Positions 1-6,105 of a stretch of 64,000 nucleotides of DNA are shown here, one piece after another. A program made the translations under genes and the position numbers. Location: the NCBI RefSeq assembly GCF_000016985.1, contig NC_009633.1, forward strand, positions 4,507,539 to 4,571,538, read 5' to 3'. The notes below the pieces were generated by a model. The model was not told the DNA's origin. It was given only the letters and a program-made list of their open reading frames with translations, and searched no databases. Origin of the DNA: Alkaliphilus metalliredigens QYMF (GTDB taxonomy: Bacteria; Bacillota; Clostridia; Peptostreptococcales; Natronincolaceae). Position 1 is the first letter of the stretch. Each line of letters starts with the position of its first letter.

Positions 1-623
1 ACCAAACCTACTGTGTCCTGGTCAAATATTGTTCTAAGAATCTCCATCTTTTTTTGTGTGTACTTTGTAACTAGCTTGTCAGCTTCGTCCACGATTAAGA
101 GGTACCCTCGATTCACTTCGAAAAATTCCTTAATTCCCTTGACTCTTTTCCAGATCGAACCGTAACCCTGAGGCAGCCCTATAGCTTCTTCAATAGCCTC
201 CACTAAGTCTCTACTTCCCATGGAATCATCACATTCCACATAACACACTCGGTCTAGCTTTGCATATTCCTTCAATGTTTCGGTCTTTCCAAAGCCTGAT
301 TTACCTACGATAACACCAAGCCCTTGATCTTCTTGGCACCCCTGGCATACTCCCATGATGTCCTCCACATCTCGCGTAATGAAAAGTTCATCTCTTAGTT
401 GTCGCACTACCTTCTCTTTTCCTGCCTGTTTTTCATCTAAAAACCTTCTGATTGCAAGTTCTAACTCGATTGATTCATAGTCACCTGATAAGTATCTAGA
501 TAATGCAGTTCTGCTGTACCCAATCTCCTTGCTTGCTTTTTCTTTACTCATGCCAGTTCTCTTTAAAAGCTCCTCCATCTCCTGTGCAAGCTCCGGTGCA
601 TTTCTATATAGTTGTACTGCCAT
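1..623 (-). CDS. MuB-like AAA+ transposition ATPase (3' end off the window)
   Basis: This is the target-DNA-binding ATPase that works with a MuA-type transposase. Read on the minus strand from ATG at 621-623, about 207 residues are visible. The N-terminal 60 residues look like a helix-turn-helix DNA-binding domain. A Walker A motif, GKSGFGKT, lies at residues 107-114, and a Walker B motif, LLIVDEAD, follows further on. That order (HTH then ATPase) is the MuB arrangement. The start is supported by AAAGGATG upstream. It begins 15 bases after the end of the transposase C-terminal reading frame, so it is in the same operon. The C-terminal third is outside the window. Confidence 0.85.
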   Translation of the reverse strand, partial: MAVQLYRNAPELAQEMEELLKRTGMSKEKASKEIGYSRTALSRYLSGDYESIELELAIRRFLDEKQAGKEKVVRQLRDELFITRDVEDIMGVCQGCQEDQGLGVIVGKSGFGKTETLKEYAKLDRVCYVECDDSMGSRDLVEAIEEAIGLPQGYGSIWKRVKGIKEFFEVNRGYLLIVDEADKLVTKYTQKKMEILRTIFDQDTVGL

Positions 624-638
624 TATTAATCATCCTTT

Positions 639-1121
639 CTATCCTAGTTTTTTTAGTGCAGCTAAGGCTTTCGCCGATTGACGTTCAAAATATTCATTCT
701 CATCACTTTTTTGCTTTGTCTTTTTGTGTTTGAGTTCATCTTTATATTGTTCGTCCTGGGGAATCGCCACAACTTTGTCATTCTTATTCGCCATTTCAGG
801 TGTGACAATCTTTTTATCAGCATTTTCAATAATATCTTTCTCATGCTGCTGTCTTTCCTCGTAAGTCATCTGGCGATATTTTACTTTATCAGTCTCATTT
901 CTTAAATGACGTTTTTGATCTTTATTGTGCTCTTCAAAGGCCTTTTGTGACAGTTTTGGTGCGATTCGTAACAGTTCATAAGATACAGCTTCACAAACTT
1001 TTTTACCTTCTTTGTTATAAACATAAATTCTTGTAATATCTTCTGGATGGTACCTGATATCAACTCTTTGTCCAATGTATTTTGATAAATCTTGATTTTG
1101 ATAGGTAAATTGCCTTCCCAT
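639..1121 (-). CDS. C-terminal part of MuA-like transposase, displaced by frameshift
   Basis: These 160 residues begin with the small beta-barrel that normally ends the catalytic core of Mu-type transposases (motif YIGQRVDIRYHPED...IYVY...CEA). A charged helical tail follows, possibly the part that contacts MuB. The reading frame overlaps the end of the 545-residue transposase frame by 62 bases. Removing one G from the GGG run at 1117-1119 would join the two frames as ...TRDGRQFTYQ. An ATG sits exactly at the shift (1119-1121), but no ribosome binding site precedes it. A mutational or sequencing frameshift is more likely than an independent gene. A reinitiation product or slippage cannot be excluded. 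Confidence 0.7.
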   Translation of the reverse strand: MGRQFTYQNQDLSKYIGQRVDIRYHPEDITRIYVYNKEGKKVCEAVSYELLRIAPKLSQKAFEEHNKDQKRHLRNETDKVKYRQMTYEERQQHEKDIIENADKKIVTPEMANKNDKVVAIPQDEQYKDELKHKKTKQKSDENEYFERQSAKALAALKKLG

Positions 1122-2697
1122 CCCGTGTAATCTTGATTCCCATGTTGGTTACACTTCGCTCTTCACTTTCTAATAAGAGACTTAAAGCATATTCCAATGG
1201 TGGCGCTGCTTTATAATATCTTTCAGCGTGGTGAAATACATCGACTGGAACAGGGCTTTCTTCCCCTTGATCCTTTAATCCGCCATGGACCCTCGTATGA
1301 TACTTTTCTACCACCCATTTTTCAAATTTCTGTGCAAATTCTTCCATTGTCATTAACTCGCCATTTTCTAGCATCTTTGCAATATCTTTCTTCACCTTGG
1401 CGTCGGTCTTTGATCCCGTTAACGTGCCGGTGTAACTAATCGTTCTCTTTGTGAACTTCTCACATACAGTTCCAAAAAATCTCTCCACTTGCGCCTTGCT
1501 CCACGGTTGGAATGGAAGAGATCTCATATCATCTTCAATACCTATGCTACGGTAAAAACCTTTCACGTCTGCATCCAGTTGTACCCTGATTTTTCTAGAC
1601 CTTCCTGTTAGAGATTCCGCCGTATACTCTTTCCCATTGTCAATCAAGAGATATTTACAAACCCCGTAAGGTAGTAATGAATTTACTTTAGGATAAAAAG
1701 CATTTATCAAACTCTTCTTGATGATGAGTGCATCAGGATTCTCTGCAACAGCCCAACCCACTAAAGTTCTACTTCTCATATCCAACCAACCAACCAATGC
1801 AGGACGTATTGCTTGGAGCTTTCCATTGGATCTTCTCACAGACACCCAACAGTCAAATGAATGAACATCTCCTTGCAGCACTTCCAGTACTTGAAGACTT
1901 TCAACGTCTCTTTTCCGTTTCATCATAAAATCATTCTTCCACTGCCGTTTCCCTCTAGCCACTAATGCAGTTGCCCCTTCTCCGTCTTCCTTCTCTATAT
2001 GTCCAATGTATCTCCATACGGTGTCATAGCTAGGGAGAGGTAATCCTTTTTCAATTGTCCAATCCTCCAGGTCTTCGTATAGGTTTGTCAGCGGTTGATT
2101 GTTCTCTTGGAATACTTTGGAATAAAAGATATTTTCAATTTTCGTCTTCACCGGCTCCGTCAGAGACGGGAATTGGTTTTTCTCCCGTGGCTTTCGGCAT
2201 AAAGCAAGAACCATGAAATAGTCATAATTTTTCTTGCTAGCTTCTTCCATGGTATCTGCCCAGGCTTTAGCTTCTATATAATCTTTCACGCGACTTAGTA
2301 ACGTTCGACTGCTAACCTCTAACTTTTTTGCAATTTCCGTTGCGAATTTCGTTTTGTTTTTCCCTTCATAATTGAGATAGATTTCAATTTGCTTAGAAAT
2401 CTCCACCGCCTCATAAAAATATTTACTGTAGTTCTTTCTGTACCAAGATATGTCCACTTGGGTATACCAAGGAGCTTCCTCTTTATTATCAGGAACTTCA
2501 TGCTTTGCTTTATAAGTTCGTCGAGCTTTTTTAGTTAATGAGTCCAGGGCTACCATCACCCTATCCTTCCCACCGCTCTCCGACGGCTCAATTGTTGTTT
2601 CAAAGTCTTCTTTGTTACGCTGAATTTTTCTATAAAGCGTATAGTAGGCAACTCCTTCTAGCTTAGCCGCTTCCTCTATGCTAATGTATGCTTCCAA
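1060..2697 (-). CDS. MuA-like DDE transposase (frame ends early by frameshift)
   Basis: This is the recombinase that cuts and joins the phage ends. The 545-residue frame opens with an HTH segment (about residues 5-30). The RNase-H-like core carries the expected acids: Asp in LQGDVHSFD, Asp in LIDNGKEYT and Glu in KAQVERFFGT. The start is a TTG at 2695-2697, chosen because a GGGGGG ribosome binding site lies just upstream and no ATG fits. The normal C-terminal barrel is missing from this frame and is found in the next frame (639-1121), so the gene is split near 1113-1119. All catalytic residues are in this part. Whether full-length protein is made depends on whether the shift is real. Confidence 0.85.
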   Translation of the reverse strand: MEAYISIEEAAKLEGVAYYTLYRKIQRNKEDFETTIEPSESGGKDRVMVALDSLTKKARRTYKAKHEVPDNKEEAPWYTQVDISWYRKNYSKYFYEAVEISKQIEIYLNYEGKNKTKFATEIAKKLEVSSRTLLSRVKDYIEAKAWADTMEEASKKNYDYFMVLALCRKPREKNQFPSLTEPVKTKIENIFYSKVFQENNQPLTNLYEDLEDWTIEKGLPLPSYDTVWRYIGHIEKEDGEGATALVARGKRQWKNDFMMKRKRDVESLQVLEVLQGDVHSFDCWVSVRRSNGKLQAIRPALVGWLDMRSRTLVGWAVAENPDALIIKKSLINAFYPKVNSLLPYGVCKYLLIDNGKEYTAESLTGRSRKIRVQLDADVKGFYRSIGIEDDMRSLPFQPWSKAQVERFFGTVCEKFTKRTISYTGTLTGSKTDAKVKKDIAKMLENGELMTMEEFAQKFEKWVVEKYHTRVHGGLKDQGEESPVPVDVFHHAERYYKAAPPLEYALSLLLESEERSVTNMGIKITRDGKAIYLSKSRFIKIHWTKS

Positions 2698-2787
2698 GAT
2701 ATCCCCCCTTTACAGTTGGCATGGGGAGAGTGTATAATGAAGGGGATTAGAACTCGTACTGTCAGTTTCTAATTATCCTAGTTTTTC

Positions 2788-2824
2788 GAGGTGTCGCTCT
2801 GGTGCGATGCCTCTTTTCTTTTTT
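2788..2824 (+). terminator. hairpin with plus-strand T-tract upstream of the transposase
   Basis: GAGGTGTCGC and GCGATGCCTC form a ten-pair stem (two G-U pairs) with a 6-base loop, followed on the plus strand by a T-rich run. It would stop plus-strand (antisense) transcription coming through the transposase gene. In the early-operon direction it has no T-tract but could fold in the leader. Function is inferred from shape only. Confidence 0.4.
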
Positions 2825-2855
2825 GCTAAGATATTCCCCTTCATTGGTTCTCCTT

Positions 2856-3080
2856 TCATGCCGTTTTACTTTTTACCGCTATCTTTTTTGCCTGTTCACC
2901 TTCGATTACAGATCGAATTTTGTCACGGTAATCATAGCCAGGGCGCAGTCCATACAAAATCATAGAGAGAAACCTTTCATCTATGCCTATGCTTTCACTT
3001 AATTCTCGCTGAGTCATATCCAGCTCTAGAAGGCTTTGCTTGATCCATAGACCAAATTCTGTCATCTTGTTCTTCCTCAT
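2856..3080 (-). CDS. small HTH (XRE/Ner-like) phage regulator
   Basis: A protein of about 74 residues, almost entirely a Cro/C1-type helix-turn-helix. The segment MTQRELSESIGIDERFLSMI fits helices 2 and 3. In Mu the small gene directly before the transposase is ner, an early-transcription repressor, and this protein sits at the same place. The Ner-like role is inferred from position and fold. The ATG at 3080 was preferred because GGTGGTGAG precedes it at a workable distance. GTG codons at 3092 and 3089 are in frame and possible. It lies in the leftward early operon, 158 bases before the transposase. Confidence 0.7.
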   Translation of the reverse strand: MRKNKMTEFGLWIKQSLLELDMTQRELSESIGIDERFLSMILYGLRPGYDYRDKIRSVIEGEQAKKIAVKSKTA

Positions 3081-3104
3081 ATGTCTCACCACCTTCCTCT
3101 TACA

Positions 3105-3575
3105 CTAGTTGTTCCTAATGACAAATATCGTTGCAGGTCCTTCCTCTTTAATGCGAGAACCATTTCCCTTCACTTGATAAAATTGCCCCGGACTTACTTT
3201 AATCATCTTAGCTCCATGTCGATTGGCTAGTTCTTTAGCTAGCTCCTTCTCCTTGTAGTCCTTTAGCTTCTTTCCTAGTCCAAAGAACACATCATCGTCC
3301 CCCTTAACTTCTTCTTTCTTAGCAATCCCAAATGTTTCTTCGAAAGAAACACCCTCTTGCCTTGCTTCACAAATCCTACTCTTCTCATCATCGAACACCC
3401 AAAGCACATTTACTTCTAACAAAGGTTCTATTTCAAACGTCCTGCCTACGTACTTCTTCAGCACATTAGATGTATAATTTTTGTTTTTATACCTTATAGA
3501 TCCACCCTTGCCAACCTTTCTTTTCTCTATCACATAAACGCCCCCTTCTTTAGCTAGCAGTAGCCAGTATTTCAT
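3105..3575 (-). CDS. stand-alone MuA C-terminal-barrel-like protein
   Basis: Function is unknown. Residues of about 22-75 resemble the C-terminal barrel of the transposase in the same prophage. Here the order is GGSIRYKNKNY, KKYVGRTFEIE, VLWVFDD and ICEA. In the transposase it is DGRQFTYQNQDL, SKYIGQRVDIR, IYVYNKEG and VCEA. The rest is charged and helical, ending in a predicted beta strand. It overlaps the upstream 68-residue gene by 26 bases, so translation is probably coupled. The start may be the ATG at 3575 or a GTG at 3584. A DNA- or transposase-binding accessory role is inference from the shared domain. Confidence 0.6.
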   Translation of the reverse strand: MKYWLLLAKEGGVYVIEKRKVGKGGSIRYKNKNYTSNVLKKYVGRTFEIEPLLEVNVLWVFDDEKSRICEARQEGVSFEETFGIAKKEEVKGDDDVFFGLGKKLKDYKEKELAKELANRHGAKMIKVSPGQFYQVKGNGSRIKEEGPATIFVIRNN

Positions 3576-3756
3576 CTCTTTCACTTCGTAATGCTACAAT
3601 CTGTCTTTTTAGCTCCTGCTTTCTTAGCTCCACACCAGGTGTATTAAAAATGTCTATGTGCTCCTTCGCTAACCTGGTGTGTAATAATGTAATTTCTTTC
3701 AGCCTGTCCCATTGCTGCTCGTTTAAATTCCTGATATGCTGCAATGTTAGCTTCAT
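3550..3756 (-). CDS. small helical phage early protein, unknown function
   Basis: This 68-residue protein is rich in charged residues and predicted to be mostly alpha-helical (LKRQIVALRSERDEILATAS at the C-terminus suggests a short coil). I do not recognise the family. It has an excellent ribosome binding site (AGGAAAGGAGG, seven bases before ATG). It overlaps the start of the next early gene, which supports a real, translated member of the early operon. Confidence 0.6.
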   Translation of the reverse strand: MKLTLQHIRNLNEQQWDRLKEITLLHTRLAKEHIDIFNTPGVELRKQELKRQIVALRSERDEILATAS

Positions 3757-3856
3757 ATCTAAGCCTCCTTTCCTTTGTTTATATTTAATTGATACCTTTT
3801 AAAGGTTTGTCCCTCTTCTTTGTAGAATTTTGTGATATAGGAAGGGGGTGAACCTT

Positions 3857-4105
3857 ATGAAATACAAACAACATGATATTAATGGGAAAGGATTTTATGT
3901 CGATCCCGAGTTACTAGCTCACGACTTAGCTATCCTGAAAATATCTAAGTCCGAAAAGCTTAAAGAGTCAACAAATGAATTTCTGTATTACCAAGCCTAC
4001 ATTGAAGCGCTTCATGATTTTAGAACTATGGTAGATGGCAAAATTCGTTATGACAGTACTATCTCGGTTGATAATCGTGCTAAAACTGCTTTAAGTAACG
4101 ACTAA
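3857..4105 (+). CDS. small hypothetical protein on the strand opposite the early operon
   Basis: About 82 residues with no recognised domain. It is polar with predicted helices (PELLAHDLAILKISKSEKLK). The ATG at 3857 is preceded by GGAAGGGGG at good spacing. An in-frame GTG at 3848 lies inside that site and is less likely. It points against the flanking phage genes, and its stop codon overlaps the convergent small gene by four bases. A plus-strand gene inside a Mu-like early region could be a lysogenic or cargo (moron) gene, but nothing in its sequence shows what it does. Confidence 0.5.
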   Translation: MKYKQHDINGKGFYVDPELLAHDLAILKISKSEKLKESTNEFLYYQAYIEALHDFRTMVDGKIRYDSTISVDNRAKTALSND

Positions 4106-4281
4106 TCTCTTATACTCTTTCTTGCTGGGGTCATAAGGGCAGTTCCCTCTACTCTCCCTATTGCTTCTTTTAAAACTCCAATAGTGTATAGAGCGGTTAA
4201 ATTGCCCTTCCCCTCTTCTTCCATTTCATCAACTATCAATTTGATTATTTTATTAATAACTACATCTTTTTCAACCATCAT
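4102..4281 (-). CDS. first small gene after the early promoter, unknown function
   Basis: About 59 residues, acidic and helical, with no family recognised. AGAGGAGG lies five bases before the ATG at 4281, a strong site. GTG at 4287 and ATG at 4278 are alternatives. It is the first gene downstream of the leftward early promoter at 4489-4516, a position often held by small host-takeover or regulatory proteins in phages. No function can be assigned. Confidence 0.5.
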   Translation of the reverse strand: MMVEKDVVINKIIKLIVDEMEEEGKGNLTALYTIGVLKEAIGRVEGTALMTPARKSIRD

Positions 4282-4488
4282 TTTCACCTCCTCTCAACGT
4301 TGAATTTTCAAAGAAATATACTTATCTACATTAAATCCTTCTTTCTCCGGCACCATGCAGGGTGTGCCTTGCAGCTCTATACAGGTCTTTAAGATAAAAA
4401 CCCGTGAAAGGATGTACACAATACATATGTTTGGTTAATACTTCTTAAATATGGTAAAATGTTTGTAGGAAAGTTCTAACATAATTAA

Positions 4489-4516
4489 ATTATACCACAA
4501 ATGAGAACTAAGTCAA
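4489..4516 (-). promoter_or_regulatory. phage early promoter, leftward
   Basis: On the minus strand TTGACT (4511-4516) and TATAAT (4489-4494) are separated by 16 bases, close to the sigma-A consensus. It would drive the early operon toward the transposase genes and faces away from the repressor gene. Its -35 box lies inside the palindrome at 4501-4530. Confidence 0.75.
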
Positions 4517-4530
4517 TAATTAATTCTCAT
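4501..4530. promoter_or_regulatory. palindromic operator overlapping the early promoter
   Basis: ATGAGAA (4501-4507) and TTCTCAT (4524-4530) are exact inverted copies, and the -35 box of the early promoter lies between them. It is placed where the adjacent repressor would block early transcription. That the repressor or the Ner-like protein binds here is inference. Confidence 0.65.
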
Positions 4531-4588
4531 TATTTCAACATAGAAACACATTAATACAAATAAGGAGAACATTAAGGGGGAGTTTGTA

Positions 4589-5353
4589 ATGATTGAGAAC
4601 TTTTCTACAGTAGGGAAAAGAATAGAAAAATCACTTGAAGTGCTTGGAATTAAAGCTGTTGATGTATGCAGATCATCTGGAATATCTAAAAACGCTATGA
4701 GTAACTACATAAATGGCAATAGAGTGCCAAATGCCGAAATTCTCGTTAAGTTATCTGATGTTCTCAAAGTTTCAATTGATTGGTTGCTAACAGGCAAGGG
4801 CAAAGGTCCTGAAAAAGCAGCTAATTTTATTTTTCAAGAACCGGTAATAGAACAGGATCTAGTAGCAGAGTCAGAAGCTTCTTACTTCCATCAAGTGGAA
4901 GACATCGTTCGTTATAACATTGAAATAGGAAAAAATATTACTCACGTTAGAGAAGATGCCAAGATGGATGTTGAGCAGCTGGCAGCAGCTATAAATATTA
5001 AACCACAGGCTTTAAAGGATTATGAGTCAGGAAAAAAGGTTATCCCTTCCTATGTGATCCACCGGATATGCAAGGAACTTTCGGTGCTTCCACTTTTCTT
5101 GCTCGATCCAGAAGAAGTAATAGATAAGGAATACAAATCCGAAAACGCAGACTTCGGGCATTCCTTGACTCAATTTGAGCAAGATACACTTCACTTTTTC
5201 AGGGAATTATCCAGGAGTGACCAGGAAGAAATTGCACATATGATTACATTCAAGCATGAAAAAGGTAACAAAAAGGGACGCTCATCCAGATCCACGAATG
5301 GAGACAACAGAAACGATGAACAAGCAGCAGCCAGTGAAAAAAAGATGGCTTAA
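4589..5353 (+). CDS. phage repressor with two XRE helix-turn-helix domains
   Basis: This 254-residue protein has a Cro/C1 HTH at residues of about 6-70 (VCRSSGISKNAMSNYINGNR) and a second XRE-like domain at about 110-175 (VEQLAAAINIKPQALKDYES). A charged linker and tail follow. No LexA-type protease signature is visible, so induction by self-cleavage is not supported. It is divergent from the early operon and is separated from it by the promoter/operator, as Mu c is. It most likely maintains lysogeny. AAGGGGGAG precedes the ATG. A weaker plus-strand promoter (TTGGTT about 18 bases before TAAAAT, near 4433-4462) could serve it. Confidence 0.8.
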   Translation: MIENFSTVGKRIEKSLEVLGIKAVDVCRSSGISKNAMSNYINGNRVPNAEILVKLSDVLKVSIDWLLTGKGKGPEKAANFIFQEPVIEQDLVAESEASYFHQVEDIVRYNIEIGKNITHVREDAKMDVEQLAAAINIKPQALKDYESGKKVIPSYVIHRICKELSVLPLFLLDPEEVIDKEYKSENADFGHSLTQFEQDTLHFFRELSRSDQEEIAHMITFKHEKGNKKGRSSRSTNGDNRNDEQAAASEKKMA

Positions 5354-5378
5354 TTTTTATGTCTTTTGTTAGAGTTTT

Positions 5379-5692
5379 CTAACGTTATTTTTTGTCCCAT
5401 TTGTTGGAGTTTTCATACAAAATACACTGTTTTTTTGTTCAATTGCTTTTTGTCTTATTTTTATCGTATTGTAGCCTTCTACCTATTGCAAAAACTTCAA
5501 TTGAACAGGTTTTATCAAAAGACTCGATTTTGTTCAATTGCTTTTTGGCAATTTGCAGTGTATTTTTTACATATTATGGTTAAAAACCAACTTTGTTTTT
5601 TTATGATGAAACTCTAGTAACGGTTGATTTTACTCAATTCTTGAATTTTATTTTGTTAATTGTAACGTTCACTAACGTTTCGACTAACGGTT
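5379..5692. repeat. TAACG boxes, candidate transposase binding sites
   Basis: Copies of (C/G)TAACG(T/G)T occur at 5379-5386, 5617-5624, 5662-5669, 5672-5679 and 5684-5691. The last three are spaced 10 and 12 bases apart, about one helical turn. All lie in the gene-free end of the prophage. Binding by the transposase is inferred from position and periodicity. Confidence 0.5.
5436..5547. repeat. 17-bp direct repeat with an inverted third copy
   Basis: TGTTCAATTGCTTTTTG occurs at 5436-5452 and again at 5531-5547. The core CAATTGAACA occurs in opposite orientation at 5498-5507. This is a second box family in the element's end, possibly for the transposase, the repressor or a bending protein. Confidence 0.5.
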
Positions 5693-5736
5693 TTTGAGTT
5701 TTTCAAAAATGTCCCATTGCTTATTAAAATTCAAAA

Positions 5737-5792
5737 AACGTAAAAAAGCACTTAAACCCTTATATTACAAAGGTTTAAGTGCTTTTACGTTT
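5737..5792. terminator. long hairpin downstream of the repressor
   Basis: AAACGTAAAA...GCACTTAAACC (5737-5758) pairs with GGTTTAAGTGCTTTTACGTTT (5772-5792) in a stem of about 20 pairs with A and T tracts on both sides. It could stop transcription in either direction at the element's edge. Confidence 0.55.
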
Positions 5793-5964
5793 GATTTTAA
5801 ATTTAATTTGCATTTTAATTTGCAATTATCCCGCAGGCCTATCCCACTCCACACCGACTTCCCCCTAGGCTTCCCATGATAACTGGGTTTGTCGTGACTT
5901 AACTCGACCTATCCCGGTTCTAATTTTACCCTGTGTCTTATGCAGGTTATCTTACAAATCTACA

Positions 5965-6016
5965 TTCAGTGCTTCTAATCTAGGAAACAAAATATTATTC
6001 TCAAGATGGATGTGCT
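5965..6016. repeat. 52-bp copy of the 3' end of ric, left of the IS
   Basis: Identical to 8328-8379, inside and just beyond the ric stop codon. It directly abuts the left inverted end of the IS and is too short to encode anything. It is best read as the surviving part of a long target duplication made by the IS. Confidence 0.85.
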
Positions 6017-6042
6017 CCTGACTTCGGAACATCATTCATAAT

Positions 6043-6087
6043 AAAAAGTGCTGAAGCCATCTGTTTACAGAGGTTTCAGTACTTTTT
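6043..6087. terminator. terminator inside the left end of the IS
   Basis: AAAAAGTGCTGAAGCC (6043-6058) pairs with GGTTTCAGTACTTTTT (6072-6087), with three mismatches. It lies just downstream of the transposase stop and has A/T tracts on both sides, so it can end the transposase transcript and shield the IS from flanking transcription. Confidence 0.6.
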
Positions 6088-6105
6088 ATTTTTGTTTTGC
6101 ACTCA

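Larger units (their letters stand above)
1..5964 (-). mobile_element. Mu-like transposable prophage, one end (partial)
   Basis: This stretch has the layout of the left end of a Mu-type phage, seen in reverse orientation. A repressor points outward (rightward). A divergent early operon runs leftward and encodes small proteins, an HTH protein, a DDE transposase of the MuA type and an AAA+ ATPase of the MuB type. A gene-free end with repeated boxes lies beyond the repressor. The right limit at 5964 is placed where sequence duplicated from the ric gene begins, and the bases there read CA, as expected of a TG...CA ended element. That end assignment is inference. Late phage genes would lie outside the window to the left, so it cannot be judged whether the phage is intact. 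The transposase gene carries a frameshift. Confidence 0.75.
5354..5964. other. gene-free end of the Mu-like element
   Basis: I see no convincing gene in these 611 bases. Open frames here lack ribosome binding sites and follow T-rich repeats. The first 340 bases hold repeated boxes. A long hairpin follows, and then about 150 bases of higher-GC sequence (5830-5964) that I cannot identify. The stretch ends where the duplicated ric sequence starts. In Mu-type phages the left end carries several transposase binding sites, and this is the matching position. Confidence 0.55.

Noticed and set aside
5366-5617. Open frames of 63-83 codons on the plus strand past the repressor
   Set aside because: They run over T-rich repeated boxes, lack ribosome binding sites and have phenylalanine-rich translations typical of non-coding AT-rich DNA.
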